Of a stretch of 6,441 bases of DNA, positions 1-6,299 are shown piece by piece; the first letter of the stretch is position 1, and every line of letters begins with the position of its first letter. The position numbers were made by a program, and so were the translations under genes. Under the pieces are notes generated by a model, which did no database searches, was not told where the DNA came from, and worked only from the letters and a program-made list of their open reading frames with translations. Source of the stretch: Patescibacteria group bacterium (lineage in GTDB: Bacteria > Patescibacteriota > Minisyncoccia > Phycocordibacterales > PALSA-1337); assembly GCA_028864955.1 (NCBI GenBank), contig JAGWLE010000039.1, positions 1-6,441 of the forward strand, given 5' to 3'.

Positions 1-1
1 C

Positions 2-409
2 GTCAAAGACGCGCTCGACGGCCGCAAGCTCGTTCGCGCCGTGGCCTACGTCATCGCCACCGAATCAGGCGAGGAAAATGCCTTCTTCGAGGCACTGACC
101 AAAATGGGCATCGAAACCAAGGTCAAGGACCTCCAGATTTTCAGCTCTGGCGCAAAGAAAGCCGACTGGGATGTTGGCCTGGCGGTTGATGCTGTAAAGT
201 TGGCGCCAAAATTAGACGCGGTTATTCTTGTGACGGGTGACGGCGACTTTGTGCCGCTCGTCGAATACTTGCAGATGAACGAGGGCTGCCAAGTGGAAGT
301 CGTTTCATTTGGCAAATCTACGTCCGCCAAACTCATCGAAGCCGCCGATCACTTTATGGACCTCGATGAAGCGCCGAATAAGTATTTGCTCAGGGGAGGG
401 AGGAGATAA
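2..409 (+). CDS. NYN domain (LabA/DUF88) protein, 5' end cut off by window edge
   Basis: Partial gene: the reading frame is open from base 2 to the TAA at 407-409, giving 135 visible residues. The first in-frame start-like codon (GTG at 41) lies inside conserved domain sequence, so the true start is left of the window. The NYN domain has a PIN-like fold, and members are proposed metal-dependent RNases or RNA-binding proteins. Seen here are the ADWDVGLAVDAVKLA segment (about residues 54-68) and VTGDGDFVPLVEYL (about 77-90), which matches the family motif SGDsDFvpli; its aspartates are the likely metal ligands. The end of the domain follows (KLIEAADHFMDL). The first aspartate of the family, in the usual N-terminal FIDGxN motif, is not visible. 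The C-terminus is a short basic tail (LLRGGRR). The next gene, pnp, is on the same strand but 321 bases away, so a shared transcript is uncertain. Family assignment is firm; substrate unknown. Confidence 0.88.
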   Translation, partial: VKDALDGRKLVRAVAYVIATESGEENAFFEALTKMGIETKVKDLQIFSSGAKKADWDVGLAVDAVKLAPKLDAVILVTGDGDFVPLVEYLQMNEGCQVEVVSFGKSTSAKLIEAADHFMDLDEAPNKYLLRGGRR

Positions 410-554
410 GAAAAAGGCCGAGACGTATGTCCCGGATTCGTAGCAAAACTTATATGAGCTCCTTGAGAAAGATTCTAATATCTTGGGCAATTCGTCTAGC
501 TCATTTTGATCAATACCTGCCATACGCATCCTTTCTCTTCTAGATCTGATACTA

Positions 555-601
555 ATGGCGAATAGACTTGTGTCAAGAACTAGCTATTCGCTATGAGTTT
601 T
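555..601 (+). terminator. Possible rho-independent terminator (weak)
   Basis: Bases 555-565 (ATGGCGAATAG) pair with 584-594 (CTATTCGCTAT) as an 11-bp stem with one G-U pair. The 18-base loop contains its own small hairpin (CTTG at 567-570 with CAAG at 574-577). A short T-run (598-601) follows three bases later. It lies 145 bases past the NYN stop codon, so it could end that transcript before pnp. Against this, the stem is AT-rich, the loop is long and the T-run is only four bases. It could instead be a protein-binding dyad or part of a long pnp leader. Confidence 0.35.
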
Positions 602-664
602 GCTACATTTCAAATGCCTTCGAAGCACCCTTAACATAACTAATCTCGCCACCGGATAGGCAGA

Positions 665-704
665 TTTGAAATTTCGCGCACGGAGCGTGACGGAATCATT
701 CAAA
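665..704 (+). promoter_or_regulatory. Long bulged stem-loop in the pnp leader
   Basis: Three stacked helices can be read by hand: TTTGAA (665-670) with TTCAAA (699-704), ATTTCG (671-676) with CGGAAT (691-696, one G-U), and CACG (679-682) with CGTG (686-689) around a GAG loop. They are separated by a two-base bulge and a small internal loop, giving 16 pairs in all. A further CAGA (661-664) can pair with TCTG (712-715) across a bulge. The 3' side ends 26 bases before the pnp ATG. In Escherichia coli a 5' leader hairpin of pnp is cut by RNase III and mediates autoregulation by PNPase. Position and shape here suggest a similar role, which is inference; no energy calculation or comparison was possible. 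Confidence 0.45.
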
Positions 705-730
705 GCTGAAATCTGGCGGCGAACTCTCTC

Positions 731-2872
731 ATGAAAACAAAAACATTTTCTCTGGAACTCGGCGGCAAGACGCTCACAGCGGAATTCAATGACTTGGCTG
801 ACCAAGCGAACGGCTCGGTGATTGTGAAATACGGTAACACGACGGTACTTGCAACGGCGGTCATGGGCAAGGAGCCGCGTGATGGTGATTTTTTCCCGCT
901 GACAGTGGACTACGAGGAACGTTTTTATGCCACAGGCCGCATACTCGGCTCGCGATTTATGCGCAGAGAAGGGAGACCTTCAACTGAAGCCATCCTCTCC
1001 GGCCGCATCGTCGACCGCACCATCCGTCCGCTTTTCAATCAGCGCATGAGGAACGACGTGCAGGTTGTCATAACGACACTTTCAATTGCTGAAGATGATC
1101 CGGATGTTGTCGCTGTTATTGCCGCCTCGCTGGCTCTCGGTACATCAGATATTCCTTGGAATGGACCGGTATCTGCCGTTCGCATCTGCCGCGACGGTAA
1201 TTGGCTGGTGAATCCCGACTTCAAGGCACGTGAAGATGCCAAGATTGTTTTTGATTTGGTTGCATGTGGTAAGGATGGCATGATCAACATGATCGAAGTT
1301 GCTTCGAAGGAAGTTTCCGAAGAAACTGTGAATGAAGGATTGGCAAAAGCTTCAGAAAGCATTGAAAAAATTCAAGCATGGCAAACAAAGATCATTAAAG
1401 AGATTGGACGCGCAAAGACTGACGTACCTCTACCCGAAGCTACACCGGGTACAAAGGAACTTTTCGACGAAGAGATCGTACCGCGATTGAAATCAGCGGT
1501 CATGAGCGGCCAACCAGGCAAGACATCAATAGAGGCCATAACCCAAGAATGGGCAGCTCTATTTAAGGAAAAAATGCCCGAAGGCCACGTCGGCATGGCC
1601 ATGGAGATGTTCGAGGAGGCTGTAAACGACCTCATCCACGATGAGGCTATCGATAACGACAGCCGCCCCGACGGCCGCGGCATGGATGAGATCAGACCAC
1701 TCTATGCCAAAGCCGGCGGTCTTTCACCCATACTTCACGGCTCCGGTATTTTCTACAGAGGCGGCACGCATATCCTCTCAACCCTGACGCTCGGCTCACC
1801 AGGTGACGCACTCATCATCGAAGGTGTTACAGTCGAAGAAAACAAACGATTCATGCATCACTACAATTTCCCGCCATTTTCAACGGGTGAAACGGGCAAG
1901 ATGGGAGGAACTAACCGCCGAATGATCGGACATGGAGCGCTGGCGGAGAAGGCTTTGCTGCCAATTATTCCCGATAAGGATACATTTCCGTACACGATTC
2001 GTCTCGTCTCGGAAGCCCTGGCCTCAAATGGATCAACCTCGATGGGTTCCGTCTGCGGGTCAACGTTGGCACTCATGGATGGAGGAGTACCAATCAAAGC
2101 TCCAGTCGCCGGCATCGCCAGCGGCCTGATGATGCGTTCATCAAAGGAGTACAAGGTGCTCACAGATATTCAAGGACCAGAAGATCACCACGGCGACATG
2201 GACTTCAAGGTTGCCGGCACGCGCACCGGCGTAACCGCGGTGCAGATGGACGTCAAAGTCGGCGGCATTCCGCTCAAGATCCTGGCCGAGGCATTCGTCA
2301 AAGCCAAGGCGGCCCGATTCAAGATCCTCGATGTCATCGAGAAAGAAATCGCCGCACCACGGGCAAAGATCTCACCGAACGCGCCCGAGATCATCGTCAT
2401 GAAAATCAAACCTGATCAGATCGGTCTGGTCATCGGTTCCGGCGGCAAGACGATCAACGAGATCCGCGATGTCACGCACGTCGAGGACATCACCATCGAA
2501 GATGATGGCTCGATCTTTATCACCGGCAAGAATGAAACGGCTCAGAAAGCCAAGGATATTATCTACGGTATGACCCGTGAATACATGCCTGGCGAAAGAT
2601 TCGACGGTGAAGTCACGCGCCTCATGGATTTCGGTGCTTTTGTAAAGATCGGGCCAAACGCGGAAGGCTTGGTACATGTGTCGGAAATGGCGCCATTCCG
2701 CGTAGAACGAGTGAGCACGTATGTCAAAGAAGGGGATAAGGTTCCCGTGACAGTAAAAGAAATTGACGACAAGGGCCGTATCAATCTCTCCATAAAGGCC
2801 GCAAACCCGAATTTCTTCACGAAGAAGGAAGAAATGCCGATGCCTCGCCGCGAATTTAAGAAACGGTTTTAA
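731..2872 (+). CDS. pnp: Polynucleotide phosphorylase (PNPase), complete
   Basis: PNPase degrades RNA 3' to 5' with inorganic phosphate, releasing nucleoside diphosphates, and can also add 3' tails. It is a cytoplasmic homotrimer. The 713 residues match the usual length (E. coli about 711) and domain order: first RNase PH domain (about 3-145, with FFPLTVDYEERFYATGRILG and REGRPSTEAILSGRIVDRTIRPLF), a helical linker, second RNase PH domain (about 312-540), KH domain with GSGG (569-572) and S1 domain (about 622-690). Catalytic-site residues line up with E. coli from memory: R396/R397 and H401 in NRRMIGHG, NGSTS phosphate loop (433-437), D485, D491 and K493 in EDHHGDMDFK. One family motif differs: FTRGETQ reads FYRGGTH (341-347). 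The ATG start fits the family N-terminus, but no clear Shine-Dalgarno precedes it. The common neighbour rpsO is not adjacent. The basic tail after S1 is short. Confidence 0.98.
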   Translation: MKTKTFSLELGGKTLTAEFNDLADQANGSVIVKYGNTTVLATAVMGKEPRDGDFFPLTVDYEERFYATGRILGSRFMRREGRPSTEAILSGRIVDRTIRPLFNQRMRNDVQVVITTLSIAEDDPDVVAVIAASLALGTSDIPWNGPVSAVRICRDGNWLVNPDFKAREDAKIVFDLVACGKDGMINMIEVASKEVSEETVNEGLAKASESIEKIQAWQTKIIKEIGRAKTDVPLPEATPGTKELFDEEIVPRLKSAVMSGQPGKTSIEAITQEWAALFKEKMPEGHVGMAMEMFEEAVNDLIHDEAIDNDSRPDGRGMDEIRPLYAKAGGLSPILHGSGIFYRGGTHILSTLTLGSPGDALIIEGVTVEENKRFMHHYNFPPFSTGETGKMGGTNRRMIGHGALAEKALLPIIPDKDTFPYTIRLVSEALASNGSTSMGSVCGSTLALMDGGVPIKAPVAGIASGLMMRSSKEYKVLTDIQGPEDHHGDMDFKVAGTRTGVTAVQMDVKVGGIPLKILAEAFVKAKAARFKILDVIEKEIAAPRAKISPNAPEIIVMKIKPDQIGLVIGSGGKTINEIRDVTHVEDITIEDDGSIFITGKNETAQKAKDIIYGMTREYMPGERFDGEVTRLMDFGAFVKIGPNAEGLVHVSEMAPFRVERVSTYVKEGDKVPVTVKEIDDKGRINLSIKAANPNFFTKKEEMPMPRREFKKRF

Positions 2873-2896
2873 CGCCGTGTAATTCGTGTCCCGGCT

Positions 2897-2910
2897 AAGC
2901 CCAGGCTTTT
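2897..2910 (+). terminator. Very weak hairpin plus T-run after pnp
   Basis: AAGC (2897-2900) can pair with GCTT (2905-2908) around a CCAG loop, and the T-run continues to 2910. It starts 25 bases after the pnp stop and directly abuts the promoter of the next gene. A four-pair stem is below what normally terminates transcription, so partial read-through from pnp into the next gene is likely. Confidence 0.2.
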
Positions 2911-2938
2911 GTTATATGGAAGAACTTTGCGGTATACT
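2909..2938 (+). promoter_or_regulatory. Sigma70-like promoter for the membrane-protein gene
   Basis: TTGTTA (2909-2914, 4/6 to TTGACA) and TATACT (2933-2938, 5/6 to TATAAT) are separated by 18 bases. The expected transcription start, about seven bases past the -10 box, falls near 2945. The ATG at 2948 would then have a leader of only about three bases. This supports ATG 2948 over the in-frame TTG at 2909, which overlaps the -35 box. Confidence 0.6.
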
Positions 2939-2947
2939 TATGTCGTA

Positions 2948-4384
2948 ATGGACGATGACATCATTCTCCAGCCCGACAAGGTTCCGCCTTCGCCAGCGGC
3001 GGATGAGACGACATCTCCGGATTCCGTTGATGGTGGAACTGATCCGCAGAACGAGGACGACACCGGGGATCGTGTTTTCGATATATCGGCCGACTTGAAT
3101 ATTTCGCCGCTTAAAGACGCCGATGTGGCAGACAAGCCGGCGCCCGCGCACATCGATGTTCCGCCCGTGCCGCGCGAAACATCCAAACCTCCGGCAGAAG
3201 TCACCGCCCTCAAACCGGCGGAGAAAATCGCCACTTCATCGACTTCACCAGTTGTCGATCAATCATCGCTTGAACCGGGCATAAATCAACTGAGGCAGCC
3301 GGCACGACCGATACCGATGCAGGATTTTCCCATGCCCCTCGGACAAGTCCAGCGGCCATTCCAGCAAGCACCTATGCCCGTAGGCTATCCGTCGCCGGAT
3401 CGCACCGCTCCGGCAAATCCGCCGGCAAAAACTCTGGGCTCGGTTGGTCCCGTACCAGCGGCAGTTCATTCTACTCCGCCGGTTTCGCGCTCTCACAAAC
3501 AATTTGCCGTACCATCAAGCGGAAATATCAAGCCGATACGCACATTCGAGAGCGATATCGCCGAAGCTATTGCCTTGAAAAAAGCCTCAACCGCTTCGAT
3601 CGCTATAGCCGAACGCTCAAAATCACTTCCGGAAAAGAGGATTGTCAATACACCAGTACCAACCTCTCATTCAACGCGGAATTTTATTTTACTTCTGCTC
3701 TCCATATGCCTTATTGCCGGCGGCATATTTGGCGGCTATTACTTATACCAACAAAGTCCGCTGGCGCTTTCCCGACAAACGACGCCCACGCCGCCGCCTA
3801 TACGCCAGGCGCTTATAACAGCCGATAGCCAGGTCGAATTGCCTATCGACTACCTGAATCGTACGGCCGTTCTGGCCAAGATTAGAACTGAAATTGCCGC
3901 ATCGCAGAATCCAAATAGCATCAAGGAAATCATTCCTGTTACGAATGTCCGTGGACAACGTACCGACGTAACAGCCGCCGCCATGGTCAGCCTGATGAAT
4001 ATCCCCGTGCCTGATATACTGAATCGTTCGCTCGACGCGCCGTGGATGCTCGGCGTCTATGAAGACCCCGCGGGCACCAAGGATGTTTTTGTTGTCACGA
4101 CAAATACCTTCTTCCAGAATGCCTTTGCCGGCATGCTCCAATGGGAAAATCTCATGCCGACAGATCTCAATCCGTTCCTCAACACTACGCCGACCAGCAA
4201 TGTCAGCGGACATTTTGTTGACCGCATCATTGCCAATCACGACGTACGGGAATACATCTCCGATAGCGGACGCATACTATTCCTGTATTCGTTTATCGAT
4301 ACTCAGAAGCTGGTCATCACGGACAGCGAGGCCGCGCTCGGCGAGATACTCACGAGGCTTGAAAATCAGTCATTCATGCGATAA
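2948..4384 (+). CDS. Single-pass membrane protein of unknown function, proline-rich cytoplasmic N-terminus
   Basis: I do not recognise a characterised family. The 478-residue product starts with a long acidic, Pro/Ser/Thr-rich, probably disordered region (about 1-195). A conserved-looking helix follows (IRTFESDIAEAIALKKAST, about 197-215, continuing to IAIAERSK), then a basic stretch and one hydrophobic segment (about 246-267, FILLLLSICLIAGGIFGGYYLY). After a short Pro/Thr linker comes a folded, probably extracytoplasmic domain (about 285-478) with FFQNAFAGMLQWENLM (about 388-403) and a closing strand pair around ILFLYSFIDTQKLVITD (443-459). There is no cleavable signal peptide. From memory, similar juxtamembrane and LQWE segments occur in uncharacterised CPR proteins; I could not verify this. 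The start is ATG 2948, since a promoter lies over the upstream in-frame TTG at 2909. It sits 75 bases after pnp and 9 bases before the dksA-like gene. The role is unknown; the layout suggests a cell-envelope anchor or sensor. Confidence 0.85.
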   Translation: MDDDIILQPDKVPPSPAADETTSPDSVDGGTDPQNEDDTGDRVFDISADLNISPLKDADVADKPAPAHIDVPPVPRETSKPPAEVTALKPAEKIATSSTSPVVDQSSLEPGINQLRQPARPIPMQDFPMPLGQVQRPFQQAPMPVGYPSPDRTAPANPPAKTLGSVGPVPAAVHSTPPVSRSHKQFAVPSSGNIKPIRTFESDIAEAIALKKASTASIAIAERSKSLPEKRIVNTPVPTSHSTRNFILLLLSICLIAGGIFGGYYLYQQSPLALSRQTTPTPPPIRQALITADSQVELPIDYLNRTAVLAKIRTEIAASQNPNSIKEIIPVTNVRGQRTDVTAAAMVSLMNIPVPDILNRSLDAPWMLGVYEDPAGTKDVFVVTTNTFFQNAFAGMLQWENLMPTDLNPFLNTTPTSNVSGHFVDRIIANHDVREYISDSGRILFLYSFIDTQKLVITDSEAALGEILTRLENQSFMR

Positions 4385-4387
4385 AAT
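4359..4387 (+). promoter_or_regulatory. Sigma70-like promoter for the dksA-like gene, giving a leaderless mRNA
   Basis: TTGAAA (4359-4364, 5/6) and TAAAAT (4382-4387, 5/6) are spaced by the ideal 17 bases. Six bases separate the -10 box from ATG 4394, so the predicted transcription start is the A of the start codon. The promoter lies in the last codons of the upstream gene, whose TAA stop (4382-4384) forms half of the -10 box. No Shine-Dalgarno is present, as expected for leaderless initiation. Confidence 0.68.
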
Positions 4388-4393
4388 AGATTT

Positions 4394-4777
4394 ATGAATA
4401 CGCGAGATCTCGAAAATTTCCGGACGAAACTGCTTGCTGAAAAGGCTTCGCTGGAACGTGAACTCTCCGGCGTAGCCGAGAAAAACCCTGACAATCCGAG
4501 TGGTTGGCAAGCGACGACCACGGACATCGAGGTTGATGCCGCCGACGAAAATGAGCTAGCCGACAAACTCGAGGAACTCGAAGACAATTCCGGCATCGCC
4601 TCACAACTCGATAGCCAGCTCAAGGAGGTCACGGCCGCGCTCGAACGCATTGACAAGGGTACGTACGGCGCCTGCGAAATATGCGGCAAACCGATTGAAA
4701 GAGAGCGTCTCGAAGCAAACCCTTCCGCTCGCATATCCATCAAGCATGGCCATCCGCAGACGGTGAGCCCGAAATAG
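4394..4777 (+). CDS. DksA/TraR-family protein with a reduced zinc finger
   Basis: DksA/TraR proteins bind in the RNA polymerase secondary channel and tune transcription, often with ppGpp. The 127 residues show an N-terminal helix (about 3-29), a linker PDNPSGW (32-38), an acidic helix (about 44-66), a second coiled-coil helix (about 68-89) and the C-terminal signature YGACEICGKPIERERLEANP (91-110). The first zinc pair is present (C94, C97). The second pair, normally CxxC, reads S115-I-K-H118 followed by H120, so only two cysteines remain. In the CPR proteins I recall, this site is often CxxH, and here even that cysteine is lost. Zinc could still be held as C2H2, or the finger may be metal-free. 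The acidic hairpin and short length look more like the general DksA/TraR zinc-finger family than E. coli DksA (151 aa), so no gene symbol is given. The 3' end overlaps the convergent ATPase gene. Confidence 0.88.
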   Translation: MNTRDLENFRTKLLAEKASLERELSGVAEKNPDNPSGWQATTTDIEVDAADENELADKLEELEDNSGIASQLDSQLKEVTAALERIDKGTYGACEICGKPIERERLEANPSARISIKHGHPQTVSPK

Positions 4778-6299
4778 CTCGTATCGGACGGCGCCTGTAT
4801 TGCAAGGCTTCCAAAATATCTTGTCGCGCGACGCGTCCGCGGCCGCAGAGATCGGCGACCGTGCAGGCAACTTTGATAATACGATGGAAGGCTCGGCCGG
4901 ATAGTTCGAGCGCTTTGGCGGCATGAAGCAACGTCTGGCGCGTGTCGTCATCCAAACTCACGATCTTCTCTATATCATCGGCGTTCATTTCGGCATTATA
5001 TACTTTTGTCGAACCGTGAGCGGCGAACCTGGCCGCTTGAATATCGCGGGCCCGCCTCACGCGTTCACGGATCGCAGACGACGGTTCAGCTGTCGAGACC
5101 GTGCTCGCAAGTTCGTCGTAGTCCACAGAATCGACGTCGACCCATATGTCTATGCGATCAATGATGGGACCGGACAATCGACGTTCATAGAGCTTGAGAA
5201 TATGCTGCGGACATCTGCACCCATGAGACGGGCCGCGGCCGCACGGACAAGGATTCATCGCCGCAACTAGTATGCACTGAGCAGGAAAGGTGACACTGCC
5301 TTTGGCGCGCGAAATAGTTATGGCACGCTCCTCGAGAGGTTGCCGCAGAGCATCGATAACCGACTGATCAAATTCCGGAAACTCGTCCAGGAATAACACG
5401 CCGCGATGAGCCAGGGATATTTCTCCTGGACGCGGCACGCTGCCCCCGCCGACGATCGATGGATAGGAAGCGGTGTGATGCGGCGCCCGAAATGGCGGTT
5501 CCGTAATGAGAGCGTCGCCAAGAGTCCGCGCAACCGAATGTATGCCTGTGACTTCAACCGCCTGTTCATAGCTGAGTGGAGGTAAAATTGAGGAAAATCC
5601 TTGTGCCAGCATGCTTTTGCCCGTACCTGGCATGCCGCACATCACGACGTTGTGCGCGCCAGCGGCAGCGATCTCCAAACCGCGTTTAGCGGCAAGATTG
5701 CCGCGGATCGTCTTCATATCGACAATCGGGGTCCGTTGTGAGGCTTGCATAAAACCGTGAACGATGGGCTCGATGCGCCGGCCGCCGGAAAGATGGCTAA
5801 TAACCTCCTCGAGCGAGGAGACGGGGTATACCTCGATACCACGAGCCAGCGAAGCCTCTGCGGCATTCTCGCGCGGAATGTAGGCTTCGACAAATCCTTG
5901 TGCAGCAGCCTGGCAAAGAATCGGCAAGAGGCCGGCAACATGACGGATCCGGCCTTCCAATGAAAGCTCGCCGATAAATAATCGTCCATCGACATCGAAT
6001 TCTATATCGCCGGCCGCCCGAAGATAGGCCAGGGCGATCGACAAATCGAAAGATGAACCTTCTTTGCGCATATCCGCCGGGGCAAGCGAGACGACGACTT
6101 TCTGGTTTTTCTGCTTTGGCGAGATATAACCGCTGTTTTTGACGGCTGCAGCGACGCGATCTTTTGCTTCTTCGACAGACCTGTCGCCCAGGCCGACGAT
6201 CGAAAATGCGTGCAGTCCGTTTGAAATGTCGACTTCAACGATAACAACGATCGATGTCAATCCGATGATCTGGGCGCTGTACGCTCTGGCCAAACTCAT
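4740..6299 (-). CDS. comM: YifB/ComM-type Mg-chelatase-like AAA+ ATPase
   Basis: Complete gene of 519 residues, typical of the family (about 500-510). In Gram-negative competent bacteria ComM is a hexameric helicase that drives branch migration during natural transformation; the role in this organism is inferred. The N-terminal ChlI/Lon-protease-like fold (about 1-165) carries VEVDISNGLHAFSIVGLGD and SLAPADMRKEG. The AAA+ core follows: Walker A GMPGTGKS (222-229), Walker B VLFLDEF (301-307), sensor-1 region AAMNPCPCG (346-354) and SGPIIDRID (376-384) with the likely arginine finger R382. The four-cysteine loop C351, C353, C361, C363 is intact and probably binds zinc. The C-terminal domain (about 411-505) includes LSGRAFHRIIKVACTVADL with sensor-2-type arginines. 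The ATG at 6297-6299 fits the family N-terminus. It has no clear Shine-Dalgarno (at most AGG) and only a poor TAGGCT six bases upstream. It ends in TGA, overlapping the convergent dksA-like gene. Confidence 0.95.
   Translation of the reverse strand: MSLARAYSAQIIGLTSIVVIVEVDISNGLHAFSIVGLGDRSVEEAKDRVAAAVKNSGYISPKQKNQKVVVSLAPADMRKEGSSFDLSIALAYLRAAGDIEFDVDGRLFIGELSLEGRIRHVAGLLPILCQAAAQGFVEAYIPRENAAEASLARGIEVYPVSSLEEVISHLSGGRRIEPIVHGFMQASQRTPIVDMKTIRGNLAAKRGLEIAAAGAHNVVMCGMPGTGKSMLAQGFSSILPPLSYEQAVEVTGIHSVARTLGDALITEPPFRAPHHTASYPSIVGGGSVPRPGEISLAHRGVLFLDEFPEFDQSVIDALRQPLEERAITISRAKGSVTFPAQCILVAAMNPCPCGRGPSHGCRCPQHILKLYERRLSGPIIDRIDIWVDVDSVDYDELASTVSTAEPSSAIRERVRRARDIQAARFAAHGSTKVYNAEMNADDIEKIVSLDDDTRQTLLHAAKALELSGRAFHRIIKVACTVADLCGRGRVARQDILEALQYRRRPIRAISGSPSADGHA

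Larger units (their letters stand above)
410..730. other. Intergenic region between the NYN gene and pnp
   Basis: This stretch of 321 bases has no credible coding region; the reading frames through it are short and resemble no family I know. It is visibly richer in A and T than the flanking genes. It holds a terminator-like dyad at 555-594, an imperfect 13-base dyad around TTCGAA at 615-627, and a longer bulged hairpin at 665-704 just before the pnp start. A 7-bp inverted repeat (ATGAGCT at 454-460, AGCTCAT at 498-504) encloses a 5-bp one (469-473 with 480-484). I could not place a convincing -35/-10 pair for pnp: TTAACA at 631-636 resembles a -35 box, but only a poor GATAGG follows at 655-660. 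No tRNA or known riboswitch was recognised. Confidence 0.6.

Noticed and set aside
305..529. Minus-strand open frame of 74 codons overlapping the end of the NYN gene
   Set aside because: Most of its conserved-looking length is antisense to the NYN gene, the rest is low-complexity intergenic sequence, and the product resembles no known protein.
631..660. Promoter for pnp from TTAACA and GATAGG
   Set aside because: The -35 box is good but the -10 box is poor at every acceptable spacing.
584..805. Minus-strand open frame of 73 codons across the pnp start
   Set aside because: It runs antisense to the pnp N-terminus and through the leader hairpin, with no family resemblance or start signals.
2909..2947. 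Upstream TTG start adding 13 residues to the membrane protein
   Set aside because: The TTG is part of a likely -35 box and the predicted transcription start lies downstream of it, so ATG 2948 is preferred.
3743..4240. Minus-strand open frame of 165 codons inside the membrane-protein gene
   Set aside because: The plus-strand frame has a coherent membrane-protein design and a promoter; the minus frame has an Arg- and Ile-rich composition typical of antisense shadows.
4366..4743. Minus-strand open frame of 125 codons opposite the dksA-like gene
   Set aside because: It is very serine-rich, as expected from reading the complement of an acidic coding sequence, and the plus strand clearly encodes a DksA/TraR protein.
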